Below are positions 1 through 6,036 of a stretch of DNA of 7,090 nt, piece by piece. A program made the translations under genes and the position numbers. The stretch is from Lachnospiraceae bacterium. GTDB lineage: Bacteria > Bacillota > Clostridia > Lachnospirales > Lachnospiraceae. How positions within the stretch are numbered: position 1 is the stretch's first letter; each line of letters begins with the position of its first letter. The DNA lies in NCBI GenBank assembly GCA_024697505.1, contig JAILFQ010000194.1, forward strand, positions 1 through 7,090. The letters run 5' to 3'. The notes under the pieces were generated by a model. It was not told the DNA's origin, did no database searches, and saw nothing but the letters and a program-made list of their open reading frames with translations.

Positions 1-34
1 TGTTCGGCTTAAGCCGTATGATATACGGCCGCAG

Positions 35-64
35 GCCGACTTGCTAACTTCTGTCGGCTTTTTT
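35..64 (+). terminator. Intrinsic terminator in 72-bp unit 1
   Basis: A GCCGAC stem (35-40), a 12-base loop and GTCGGC (53-58) are followed directly by six T. This is the standard rho-independent arrangement on the plus strand, although the stem is short. The gene it would terminate lies off the left edge. Confidence 0.6.
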
Positions 65-106
65 GGAGAAAATGTTCGGCTTAAGCCGTATTCTTTACGG
101 GCGTAG

Positions 107-136
107 GCCGACTTGTTTTCTCCTGTCGGCTTTTTT
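107..136 (+). terminator. Intrinsic terminator in 72-bp unit 2
   Basis: The same GCCGAC (107-112) / GTCGGC (125-130) stem, with six T at 131-136. The loop bases differ from unit 1 while both stem arms are identical. Confidence 0.58.
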
Positions 137-178
137 AGAGAAAATGTACGGCTTAAGCCGTATACTTTACGGCCGCAG

Positions 179-209
179 GCCGACTTGCTAACTCCTGTCG
201 GCTTTTTTT
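179..209 (+). terminator. Intrinsic terminator in 72-bp unit 3
   Basis: GCCGAC (179-184) and GTCGGC (197-202) are followed by seven T at 203-209. This is the third consecutive terminator-like hairpin with identical arms, so plus-strand transcription entering from the left would meet three in a row. Confidence 0.6.
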
Positions 210-226
210 GAGAAAAAGCTTCCTTT

Positions 227-399
227 AAGCCGTAATTTTTGGCCCTTTTTGAAATTGTTCATCTTTTTTTCTCGTTTTTCCCGCTTCAAGCCGTACGATT
301 TGGAAATGATTTCCAATAATACGGCTTATTCTTATTTCTGAAGCCCAAAAAGATGAACTTTCCCGTAACTTCATCAAAAAAGGCCCCAAAATACGGCTT
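227..399. repeat. Long imperfect inverted repeat (nested hairpin)
   Basis: The outer arms 227-252 and 374-399 are near-complementary: AAGCCGTA, an A/T tract, GGCC and a T-tract on the left face the mirrored sequence on the right. Inside them GTTCATCTTTTT (257-268) pairs with AAAAAGATGAAC (347-358). Further in, AAGCCGTA (288-295) pairs with TACGGCTT (320-327), around an inner TGGAAAT-G-ATTTCCA (301-315). Together these give a roughly 170-base nested hairpin with internal loops. The octamer AAGCCGTA is shared with the adjacent 72-bp array. No protein is encoded. It could be an RNA processed from a read-through transcript, a decayed mobile palindrome, or the remains of inverted copies of the 72-bp unit. 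A further TACGGCTT lies at 453-460. Confidence 0.75.
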
Positions 400-546
400 A
401 CAAAGGGAAAATACAGAAAAAAAGATGAATCCTAAAAAAACAGTTCAGAAAATACGGCTTGCAGAAAGAAAAATATGCTTTTAAGCCGAATTGAGCCCTT
501 TTCTGGCTTATAGCGCAAAAATACACACCCAAGGCCCGGAGCTCTT

Positions 547-691
547 ACTTGCCAAGCATATGCTAAAGCAAGTGTCGGCCTTCGGCCTCCGGTAAGCACT
601 ACGCCGGCAGACTTTTTACTTGCCAAGCATACGCTAAAGCAAGTGTCGACCTGCAGGCTTTTTTACTTGCCAAGCATATGCTAAAGCAAGT
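547..691. repeat. Three copies of a TTACTTGCC-headed hairpin element
   Basis: Near-identical 27-base elements lie at 547-573, 618-644 and 665-691. Each is ACTTGC, then a palindrome (AGCATATGCT, or AGCATACGCT in the middle copy), then GCAAGT, so the outer ACTTGC/GCAAGT arms enclose an inner stem. Each is followed by GTCG and a second short inverted repeat: GGCCttcGGCC, CCTGCAGG and GGCCtgcGGCC. Spacings are 71 and 47 bases. The same TTACTTGCC opening recurs at 738-746 and 965-973 in the longer direct repeats downstream. No coding potential is seen. Confidence 0.85.
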
Positions 692-719
692 GTCGGCCTG
701 CGGCCTCCGGTGTGCGCTA

Positions 720-791
720 CAGGCGGGCGGAGGATTATTACTTGCCGAAGGTAACCTAAGTTAAAGCTTTGGTGGAGCTTAGTGCAAAAAA
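720..791 (+). repeat. 72-base direct repeat, copy A
   Basis: This stretch matches 947-1018 with about five mismatches in 72 bases and no gaps, at an offset of 227. It starts CAGGCGGGCGGAGG, contains TTACTTGCCGAAGGTAAC and GGTGGAGCTTAG, and ends in an A-run. The level of identity indicates a recent duplication or a mobile or selected element. Strand is arbitrary. Confidence 0.9.
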
Positions 792-809
792 GCGAGCACA
801 TGGCTCGCT
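786..809 (-). terminator. Intrinsic terminator facing the pheST direction
   Basis: Read on the minus strand, AGCGAGC, a 5-base loop and GCTCGCT form a perfect 7-bp GC-rich stem running into a T-run (A-run at 786-791 on the plus strand). It is the clearest minus-strand terminator left of pheT and may end the pheST message, although it lies about 640 bases past the pheT stop. The larger stem at 1013-1157 could stop transcription earlier. Confidence 0.65.
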
Positions 810-946
810 AATTAATGCTTATAGTTTGTCACTTTGGCTCCCCACTCTCAGGAAGCGAAGGGTGTGACATTTCGATGAGCGTATTTAGCGTGAGACTTTG
901 GGTAAGCTTGGGTTAGGAATAGGACACTGCACCGGAGAATCGTATG

Positions 947-1018
947 CAGGCGGGCGGAGGCTTATTACTTGCCGAAGGTAACATAAGTTAAGGCTTTGGT
1001 GGAGCTTAGCGGAAAAAA
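947..1018 (+). repeat. 72-base direct repeat, copy B
   Basis: This is the second copy of the element at 720-791, with about five substitutions and no gaps. Its 3' A-run merges into the left arm of the 1013-1157 stem. Copy A instead runs into the terminator hairpin at 786-809, so in both copies a GGTGGAGCTTAG segment leads into a strong hairpin. Confidence 0.9.
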
Positions 1019-1157
1019 TGGGCGAGCGCCGGAAATTTACATGGACGTAAATTTAGCCCGACCTGAGAGTTTAAAAGCCTTACACTTTTTTGTGTAAGGC
1101 TTTTAAACACAAGCATGGATGTCGAATGTCGGGCGACGGCAAGCTCGCCCATTTTTT
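1013..1157. repeat. Multi-branched perfect-stem structure
   Basis: The outer arms AAAAAATGGGCGAGC (1013-1027) and GCTCGCCCATTTTTT (1143-1157) are perfectly complementary over 15 bp. Inside them are a hairpin AAATTTAC/GTAAATTT (1033-1040 and 1047-1054), then a stem GCCCGAC/GTCGGGC (1056-1062 and 1128-1134). That stem encloses a perfect 17-bp hairpin (1069-1085 with 1092-1108, loop TTTTTT). All four stems are mutually compatible, giving one branched fold of about 145 bases. The A/T ends also let the outer stem act as a bidirectional terminator. No known RNA family is recognised. It may be a structured RNA, a cruciform-forming site or the core of a palindromic mobile element. Confidence 0.8.
1133..1150. 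repeat. 18-base word repeated at 1397-1414
   Basis: GCGACGGCAAGCTCGCCC occurs here and exactly again at 1397-1414. The first copy contributes the right arm of the large stem at 1013-1157. The second, close to the pheT stop, has no facing partner nearby, so it may be a fragment of another copy of the same element. Confidence 0.85.
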
Positions 1158-1285
1158 ACACTTAGTCTCCACCTGCCGAAAACGCCCAGTTACCCGTAGG
1201 CAAGTGTATAAACTCCGCCCCGTCATCATTCTACGGTGCACTCCAGTGCCCGGGCTCCTAGCCTTAGCTTACCCTGTCGAACGGG

Positions 1286-1332
1286 GTAAGGAGCGAAAAC
1301 AGATGTGATTCGTAATCCGCTTCGCTCCTTAC
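1286..1332. repeat. Inverted repeat downstream of pheT
   Basis: GTAAGGAGCGAA (1286-1297) and TTCGCTCCTTAC (1321-1332) form a perfect 12-bp stem with a 23-base loop. The adjacent TGAACGT/ACGTTCA pair (1336-1342 and 1360-1366) makes a second hairpin. The loop-side words resemble 1424-1442 (TTCGTAATCCGCT against TTCGCAATCCGCT), so the area holds more decayed repeat copies. Neither hairpin has a T-run and I do not call a terminator here. Confidence 0.7.
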
Positions 1333-1450
1333 TCATGAACGTATGGCTGCTACGCGCCAACGTTCACTTTCACCACCCTCCGCTTACGTACTCTCTGCGA
1401 CGGCAAGCTCGCCCGGTTATCGCATTCGCAATCCGCTCCGCCATCATCTT

Positions 1451-3871
1451 TTACTGTCTTATTTCCGCTTCTATCTTAAACTTAAGGTTTCCAAGAATCT
1501 TCTTTACAAATCCATCCACCTTTTCGTTTGTAAGTTCTTCTTCCTTTGGTGCAAAGGTTATCTTAAAGGCCATGGACTTCTTGTCTTCGCCTATCTGTGC
1601 GCCTTCGTAAACATCAAAGAGGGTAACGTCCTTAACAAACGGGCAAGCAGAATAGATTACTTCTTCAACCTGTCCGCAGGTTACGGTCTTGCTCATTACA
1701 AGGGCAAGGTCTCTTACCTGGTTGTCAAATTTGGAGATAGGCTCAAACTTCGGAACCGTTCCGTAGTAGCAGGAGAGTGCGCTAAGGTCTATTTCCATAA
1801 TGTAGGCGCTTTCACGCATGTCCTCTGCCTTTTGTATTTCATAAGTTACCTTTCCAAGGTATCCTACTTCCTTACCGTTGCAAAGAATCTTTGCGGTCTG
1901 GAAAGGATGAAGGTAAGGCTTCTTTGTTTCTTCATATGTAAACTTAACAAAAAGGTTATCCGCAACTGTTTCCGCAATTCCCTTAAGAGTAAAGAAAGAC
2001 TCGTCCTTGCCGAAAAGTCCTACGCAAAGCGTTGTTAACTCGTCCGGATACTCAGTAAGAGGAAGTGCCTTTGGAATAAAGCGGCTTCCCATTTCGAAGA
2101 TCCTGCCCTCAAGGCAGCCTCTCTTCTGGTTTCTTGCAATCGCATGTATCATTTGCGGGGCAAGAGTTGTACGCATAAGAGAAAGGTCCTCGTTAATAGG
2201 GTTTACAAGGCGGATTGCCTTTCTTTCCGGTGCGTCCCCGGCAAGTCCCAAAAGGTCTAAGTCTGCAGGAGAGAAGAAGGAGTAGTGGATACCTTCGTAA
2301 AGTCCCTCTGCGGTTAAAGCTCTCTTTAACTTAAGCTCTGTTTTCTGCTTTGTTGTCATGCCGCCGGCAGTAACGGAGGCGGTGTTAAGGAAAGTAGGGG
2401 TTACATGGTCGTAACCGTACATTCTTATAACTTCTTCCGCAATGTCCGGGTAATCCTCCATGTCCTCTCTGTAAGCAGGAACGGAAATTGTAAGTTCGTC
2501 GCCGGAAATCTTAGGGTTAAAGTTAAGGTTCTTAAGAATTCTTTCTATTTCCTTTGCAGGTACATCTATTCCAAGAACACCGTTTATCTTTGCAATACTT
2601 GCTTTCATTAATGATGGCTCAACGCTGTTTCCTACGCTTGCCTCAAACTTTGTTGAGGAAACCTTTCCGCAGCCAAGCTCTTCCACAAGGTGAAGGGCTC
2701 TCTTCATAGCCATTACCGTTGCGTACTCGTCTACGCCCTTTGAGAAGCGGGCGGAAGAGTCGGAGGATTGTCCAAGAGCTCTGGAAGATTTTCTTATATT
2801 GTCTCTTGCAAACTTTGCTGCCTCAAAAACAACTTCTGTTGTTGTATCTCTTATTTCGGAGTTGAGGCCGCCCATAATTCCCGCAAGGGCTACAGGCTTC
2901 TTTGCATCACAGATAACAAGGTTTGAAGAATTAAGTGTAAATTCCTTCTCGTCAAGAGTTGTAATCTTTTCTCCATCATTTGCACGTCTTACGTTTATTT
3001 CGTTGCCTTCAAGGTAGGTTCTGTCGAAAGCATGCATAGGCTGGCCAAGCTCCGTAAGAATGTAGTTTGTAATGTCTACCATGTTGGAGATAGGGTTAAT
3101 CCCAACAAGAGCAAGACGGCGCTGCATCCATGCAGGAGAAGGACCTATCTTTACGTCCGTTACAAAATGAGCGCTGTAACGTGGGCAAAGGTCTGTTGCC
3201 GTTACGTTTACCTTAAAGCCTTCGGAAGCAGGAGAGCCTTCTGTATAGGAAAGATCCGGTTCCTTAAGAGGTTTTTCAAGTATTGCGGCAACTTCCCTTG
3301 CAATACCGTATATGGACTGGCAGTCCGGTCTGTTTGCCGTAATGGAAATATCAAAAATATAATCATCAAGACCAAGAATAGGCTTAATGTCTTCACCGGG
3401 CTTTACGTCTTCAGGAAGGACCAGAAGTCCGTTGTAGCCTGCGCCCGGGTACATACCCTCGCTAACGCCGAGTTCTGTTCCGGAACAAAGCATACCGTTG
3501 GATTCGTAGCCGCGGAGTTTGCCTGCCTTAATTGTCATAAGACCTTCAACGGTTACGTGGTCCTTTGCGGTGGCATAAACCACTGCGCCCGGAAGGGCTA
3601 CAGGGTACTTGCCGCCTGCCTTAACATTGTCTGCACCGCAGCAGATCTGGTAAGGCTCGTCTTTACCGACATTTACTTTACATACATGAAGGTGGGTTTC
3701 CGGGATCGGCTCACACTCAAGCACTTCGCCTACAACCACGCCTGAAATATCTTTTCCTACTTCGTGCATTTCCTCAACTTCAAAACCGGAGGAGAAAAGT
3801 CTTCCCTCAAGTTCGGAAGCGGAAACGTCTATATCTACATATTCTTTTAACCAACTAAGCGGTACTAACAT
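1451..3871 (-). CDS. pheT: Phenylalanyl-tRNA synthetase beta subunit
   Basis: This is the beta chain of the cytosolic alpha2-beta2 enzyme that charges tRNA-Phe; it binds tRNA and edits Tyr mischarging. Its 806 residues match the usual bacterial length of about 800. The N-terminus (MLVPLSWLKEYV) is typical. An OB-fold tRNA-binding domain spans about residues 42-150 (LRGYESNGMLCSGTELG near 119-135). A B3/B4 editing domain follows at about 205-390, then B5 (from about 420, ending near EEVIRMYGYD), the catalytic-like core, and a C-terminal FDX-ACB anticodon-binding domain over the last 95 residues or so (VRDLALV). The start is fixed by a GGAGG site (3879-3883) that abuts the pheS stop; the genes are 12 bases apart and cotranscribed. 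The stop is TAA. No frameshift or missing domain is seen. Confidence 0.98.
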   Translation of the reverse strand: MLVPLSWLKEYVDIDVSASELEGRLFSSGFEVEEMHEVGKDISGVVVGEVLECEPIPETHLHVCKVNVGKDEPYQICCGADNVKAGGKYPVALPGAVVYATAKDHVTVEGLMTIKAGKLRGYESNGMLCSGTELGVSEGMYPGAGYNGLLVLPEDVKPGEDIKPILGLDDYIFDISITANRPDCQSIYGIAREVAAILEKPLKEPDLSYTEGSPASEGFKVNVTATDLCPRYSAHFVTDVKIGPSPAWMQRRLALVGINPISNMVDITNYILTELGQPMHAFDRTYLEGNEINVRRANDGEKITTLDEKEFTLNSSNLVICDAKKPVALAGIMGGLNSEIRDTTTEVVFEAAKFARDNIRKSSRALGQSSDSSARFSKGVDEYATVMAMKRALHLVEELGCGKVSSTKFEASVGNSVEPSLMKASIAKINGVLGIDVPAKEIERILKNLNFNPKISGDELTISVPAYREDMEDYPDIAEEVIRMYGYDHVTPTFLNTASVTAGGMTTKQKTELKLKRALTAEGLYEGIHYSFFSPADLDLLGLAGDAPERKAIRLVNPINEDLSLMRTTLAPQMIHAIARNQKRGCLEGRIFEMGSRFIPKALPLTEYPDELTTLCVGLFGKDESFFTLKGIAETVADNLFVKFTYEETKKPYLHPFQTAKILCNGKEVGYLGKVTYEIQKAEDMRESAYIMEIDLSALSCYYGTVPKFEPISKFDNQVRDLALVMSKTVTCGQVEEVIYSACPFVKDVTLFDVYEGAQIGEDKKSMAFKITFAPKEEELTNEKVDGFVKKILGNLKFKIEAEIRQ

Positions 3872-3883
3872 TTTTACGCCTCC

Positions 3884-4927
3884 TTAATCATTAAGCTGTT
3901 CGAGAACACGAAGGTCGCTCTCGTACAAGAGTTTAATATTGTTTATGCCGTATTTGAGCATTGCAAGACGCTCAACGCCTATACCAAAGGCGAGGCCGGA
4001 ATAGTCATTGGAATCTATGCCGCAGTTTTCAAGAACTTTCTTGTTTACAATGCCGGCACCAAGAACTTCTATCCAACCGGTTCCCTTGCAAAGCTTGCAG
4101 CCCTTTCCGCCGCATTCAAAGCAGCTTACGTCTACTTCCACGGAAGGCTCCGTAAACGGGAAGTAAGACGGGCGAAGTCTTGTTGTTGTGCCCTCACCGA
4201 AGATCTTTTCCACAAGAACGTTTAACATACCCTGCAGGTCGCAAAGGGTAATGTGCTTGTCCACAACCAGGCCCTCCATCTGGGTAAACATAGGAGAGTG
4301 GGTCGCATCATCATCTGAACGGAAAACCTTACCCGGAGAAATAACCTTAATAGGAGGCTTCTTTGCTTCCATTACATGTATCTGTCCGGCACTGGTCTGG
4401 GTACGGAGAAGGAATTCCGGTGAAAGATAGAAGGTGTCCTGCATATCTCTTGCCGGGTGGTCCTGTGGTGTGTTAAGAGCCGTAAAGTTGTAGTAGTCCG
4501 TCTCTATTTCCGTACCTTCAAATACTTCAAAGCCCATGGATGCAAAAATATCTATAAGCTGGTTCTTTACCTGGGTTACAGGGTGAAGATTTCCGACTTT
4601 TATCTTCTTTGCAGGCATTGTAATGTCTATTTTTTCGCTTTCGTAACGGGCCTCGGCTTCAGCTGCCTTAAGCTTTTCGTCCATTTCGTCAAAACGGCCG
4701 CCTGCCCAGTTTTTTAACTCGTTAACTCCCTTACCGAAATCCGCTCTTGCCTCGGAAGGTATGTTTTTCATTTCCTTCATAAGCTGGGATATCTTACCGG
4801 CTTTTGGGTCCAGAAATGATTTTTTGAATTCGTATACCGCCTTGGAACTCTTAAGTCCCAAAACGCCGCTTGCGATCTCTGCTTTAATCTCATCGATCTT
4901 TGCACGTAACTCGTTTAAGTCCTGCAT
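3884..4927 (-). CDS. pheS: Phenylalanyl-tRNA synthetase alpha subunit
   Basis: This is the catalytic alpha chain of PheRS, a class II synthetase that activates Phe with ATP and transfers it to tRNA-Phe. At 347 residues it is full length. Residues 1-95 form the N-terminal coiled-coil arm that contacts tRNA. The catalytic core starts at LHPVTQ (about 114-119). Other class II signatures are [24 protein letters not shown], motif 2 ([18 protein letters not shown]), [12 protein letters not shown] and motif 3 ([10 protein letters not shown]). The CxxC...CxxC pair in [20 protein letters not shown] is common in Firmicute PheS and may hold zinc. The ribosome-binding site AAGGAGG lies just ahead of the ATG. 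The gene is first in the operon, directly behind a T-box leader, and is followed by pheT after 12 bases. Confidence 0.98.
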   Translation of the reverse strand: MQDLNELRAKIDEIKAEIASGVLGLKSSKAVYEFKKSFLDPKAGKISQLMKEMKNIPSEARADFGKGVNELKNWAGGRFDEMDEKLKAAEAEARYESEKIDITMPAKKIKVGNLHPVTQVKNQLIDIFASMGFEVFEGTEIETDYYNFTALNTPQDHPARDMQDTFYLSPEFLLRTQTSAGQIHVMEAKKPPIKVISPGKVFRSDDDATHSPMFTQMEGLVVDKHITLCDLQGMLNVLVEKIFGEGTTTRLRPSYFPFTEPSVEVDVSCFECGGKGCKLCKGTGWIEVLGAGIVNKKVLENCGIDSNDYSGLAFGIGVERLAMLKYGINNIKLLYESDLRVLEQLND

Positions 4928-4945
4928 GTTTTCCTCCTTAAAAAT

Positions 4946-4984
4946 AAAAAAAGTCCTACACCGGCATTTCTGCCGATGTGGGAC
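4946..4984 (-). terminator. T-box regulated terminator before pheS
   Basis: On the minus strand GTCC-CACATCGGCA, a GAAA loop and TGCCGGTGT-A-GGAC form a long stem followed by seven T. Its 5' arm includes the bases that would pair with the T-box sequence, giving the usual mutually exclusive terminator/antiterminator switch. Confidence 0.93.
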
Positions 4985-5214
4985 GAGAATTCAACCCGCG
5001 GTACCACCCACGTTCAATATTCAAAAAGAACATTGCTCTTACTTAGCTGTTGGTGCACAGCTGCATCCGCTTAACTCTAATGATAGATTTTCACGGAAGA
5101 CTCCGGCGCTGAAATTCACTTTGCGGGGAATACGGCACTTTCACCTTTAATGCCGCTCTCTTTGAAACCTTACGCATTGCTACTTACACGCTTTCACTGT
5201 CTGTATCTTCAATT
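4946..5214 (-). promoter_or_regulatory. T-box leader, tRNA-Phe responsive
   Basis: This 5' leader of pheST reads through its terminator when uncharged tRNA-Phe binds. Read on the minus strand it shows, in order, the AGTAGC box (5179-5184), AGAGAGC (5155-5161) and the Stem I apical hairpin GGCA...TGCC (5134-5154, containing GGTGAAA). The specifier codon TTC (5111-5113) sits in GTGAATTTCAGC, with the expected purine after it. A Stem III hairpin AGCTGT/ACAGCT follows (5045-5062), then the T-box sequence TGGGTGGTACCGCGG (about 4996-5010) with CTCGTCCC downstream, and last the competing terminator. UUC matches Phe, in agreement with the downstream genes. The 5' end is estimated from the promoter. 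The order of elements leaves little doubt about the class. Confidence 0.95.
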
Positions 5215-5221
5215 GAAACTT

Positions 5222-5250
5222 ATATTAAACGATTATTTCTTTAAAGTCAA
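5222..5250 (-). promoter_or_regulatory. pheST promoter (sigma-A type)
   Basis: On the minus strand TTGACT (5245-5250), exactly 17 bases, then TAATAT (5222-5227). Transcription should start near 5214, just ahead of T-box Stem I. The -35 box overlaps the birA stop codon: the TGA of birA (5247-5249) is inside TTGACT. There is no spacer and no terminator between birA and this unit. Confidence 0.85.
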
Positions 5251-6008
5251 GCATGGCTAAATCCACAGCAGGCGGTAATGATATCAGCGGCAAGCAGGGC
5301 TCGGTTTACTTTTTTACCTGTAAGGGAATAGATGGAGTCTTTTTCATCATTACAGTGGACGCCGATCCCGCAAACAAGATACTGGAGTTTTCCGGTTTCT
5401 GTTTCAAAGGCGCTTTCTATGAGAATGCCGGAAATCTTAACCCCTAAGAGTGTTATGTCGTCAGGCGGGACTACTTCGGCCTTTTCTTTAAAGCTTTCCG
5501 GAAGATGAGCATTAACGGTTTTTGCAACGGCATTTGCAACGAGTGCAGGGTAGGAGGCCGCTTCTTTTGCTGTTATTTCCGGCTTTAAAAGAATTGAAAT
5601 GTAAAGCCCTGTGTCCTTAGGTGAAGAAAAGCCTTTGCCGTTTCTGCCCCTGCCGCCGGTCTGCTCGTTGGCAACCACACAGGTAAATTCCCCGGCACCG
5701 TCTATGGCAAGCTTTTTAAGCTCCGTATTGGTGGAAGAAAGGCTTTCAAAACAGCGGATGTCAAGTTCTTTTACAACTTCCTCCGGAAAATGAGAGATTA
5801 TTTCCGCCTTTGTTAAAATATCCGGTGCCGTAAGGAGACGATGGCCCTTTCTGGTTACGGAATCTATAAGATAACCCTGCTTTTTGAGGGCTTCAATTCT
5901 TTTTTTTATGGCAGCCCGGGAAATGCCAAGGCATTCTGCCATGGCCTGGCCGCTTACATATTCGCCCTTTGCATCTTTAAGCATTTTTAAAATTATTTCT
6001 TCCGTCAT
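5247..6008 (-). CDS. birA: Biotin--protein ligase / biotin repressor BirA, short form
   Basis: BirA makes biotinyl-5'-AMP and biotinylates carboxylase carrier proteins; with its N-terminal HTH it also represses biotin genes. Residues about 5-60 form the winged helix (SGQAMAECLGISRAAIKKRI, then a KGHRLL wing). The ligase core has SSTN (91-94), NEQTGGRGRNGKGFSSP (114-130, the biotinyl-AMP loop), TGLYISILLKP (133-143), the lysine of VKISGIL (Lys191) and GIGVHCN (214-220). Two features are odd. The usual KWPND segment reads VPPDD (180-184). The protein stops at 253 residues against about 320 in relatives, so the SH3-like C-terminal domain is absent. The start is supported by AGGTGA (6014-6019 on the plus strand). 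Divergence from bioY and the BirA operator there support a repressor role. Ligase activity is likely but less sure. Confidence 0.92.
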   Translation of the reverse strand: MTEEIILKMLKDAKGEYVSGQAMAECLGISRAAIKKRIEALKKQGYLIDSVTRKGHRLLTAPDILTKAEIISHFPEEVVKELDIRCFESLSSTNTELKKLAIDGAGEFTCVVANEQTGGRGRNGKGFSSPKDTGLYISILLKPEITAKEAASYPALVANAVAKTVNAHLPESFKEKAEVVPPDDITLLGVKISGILIESAFETETGKLQYLVCGIGVHCNDEKDSIYSLTGKKVNRALLAADIITACCGFSHA

Positions 6009-6036
6009 TTAACTCACCTGCCTTGTTTCTGAATAG

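Larger units (their letters stand above)
1..216. repeat. Three tandem copies of a 72-bp repeat
   Basis: Units begin at 1, 73 and 145 with an exact 72-base period. A decayed fourth start at about 217 keeps only the TTTAAGCCGTA part. Copies 1 and 3 differ at about six positions; copy 2 is more diverged. Each unit holds, in order, a palindrome around GGCTTAAGCC (perfect 16-bp TACGGCTTAAGCCGTA in copy 3), a small CCGTA...TACGG inverted repeat, a GGCCG(C/T)AGGCC-like stretch, and a GCCGAC...GTCGGC stem followed by a T-run. Differences fall mainly in predicted loops (for example GATA, CTT and ACTT-type variants between CCGTAT and TACGG) while most stem bases are kept, which suggests that structure matters. 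No reading frame is evident. The left end of the window cuts the array, so the copy number is a minimum. Confidence 0.93.
901..1273. repeat. Large (~370 bp) imperfect palindrome
   Basis: The left arm (901-1018) and right arm (1152-1273) are diverged reverse complements. Matching words lie at nearly constant coordinate sums (2168-2174): 901-907 with 1267-1273 (GGTAAGC/GCTTACC), 928-933 with 1235-1240 (TGCACC/GGTGCA), 952-959 with 1213-1220 (GGGCGGAG/CTCCGCCC), 967-973 with 1199-1205 (ACTTGCC/GGCAAGT) and 998-1004 with 1167-1173 (GGTGGAG/CTCCACC). The left arm contains direct-repeat copy B, so the right arm is a third, inverted and more diverged family member. The centre is the perfect-armed stem described at 1013-1157. 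It may be two head-to-head insertions of one element, or one element with long terminal inverted repeats. Confidence 0.75.

Noticed and set aside
1..216. CRISPR array from regularly spaced repeats
   Set aside because: The full 72-base unit repeats head to tail with no unique spacers, and the units contain terminator hairpins; there are no cas genes.
432..626. Minus-strand ORF of 64 residues
   Set aside because: It runs through the octamer and hairpin repeats, with low-complexity composition and no initiation signals.
1013..1157. Retron msr/msd or integron attC site
   Set aside because: Long paired arms fit superficially, but there is no reverse transcriptase or integrase in the window, no conserved attC core sites, and the structure sits inside a larger palindrome.
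1090..1308. Small plus-strand ORF of 72 residues
   Set aside because: It lies within the palindromic repeats, starts in the large stem, has no Shine-Dalgarno and has no recognisable protein features.
1343..2038. 231-residue plus-strand ORF
   Set aside because: Mostly antisense to the end of pheT; the rest covers the repeat-derived region; no ribosome-binding site and biased composition.
3032..3745. 237-residue plus-strand ORF
   Set aside because: Entirely antisense to the well-supported pheT, a reading-frame shadow with no start signals.
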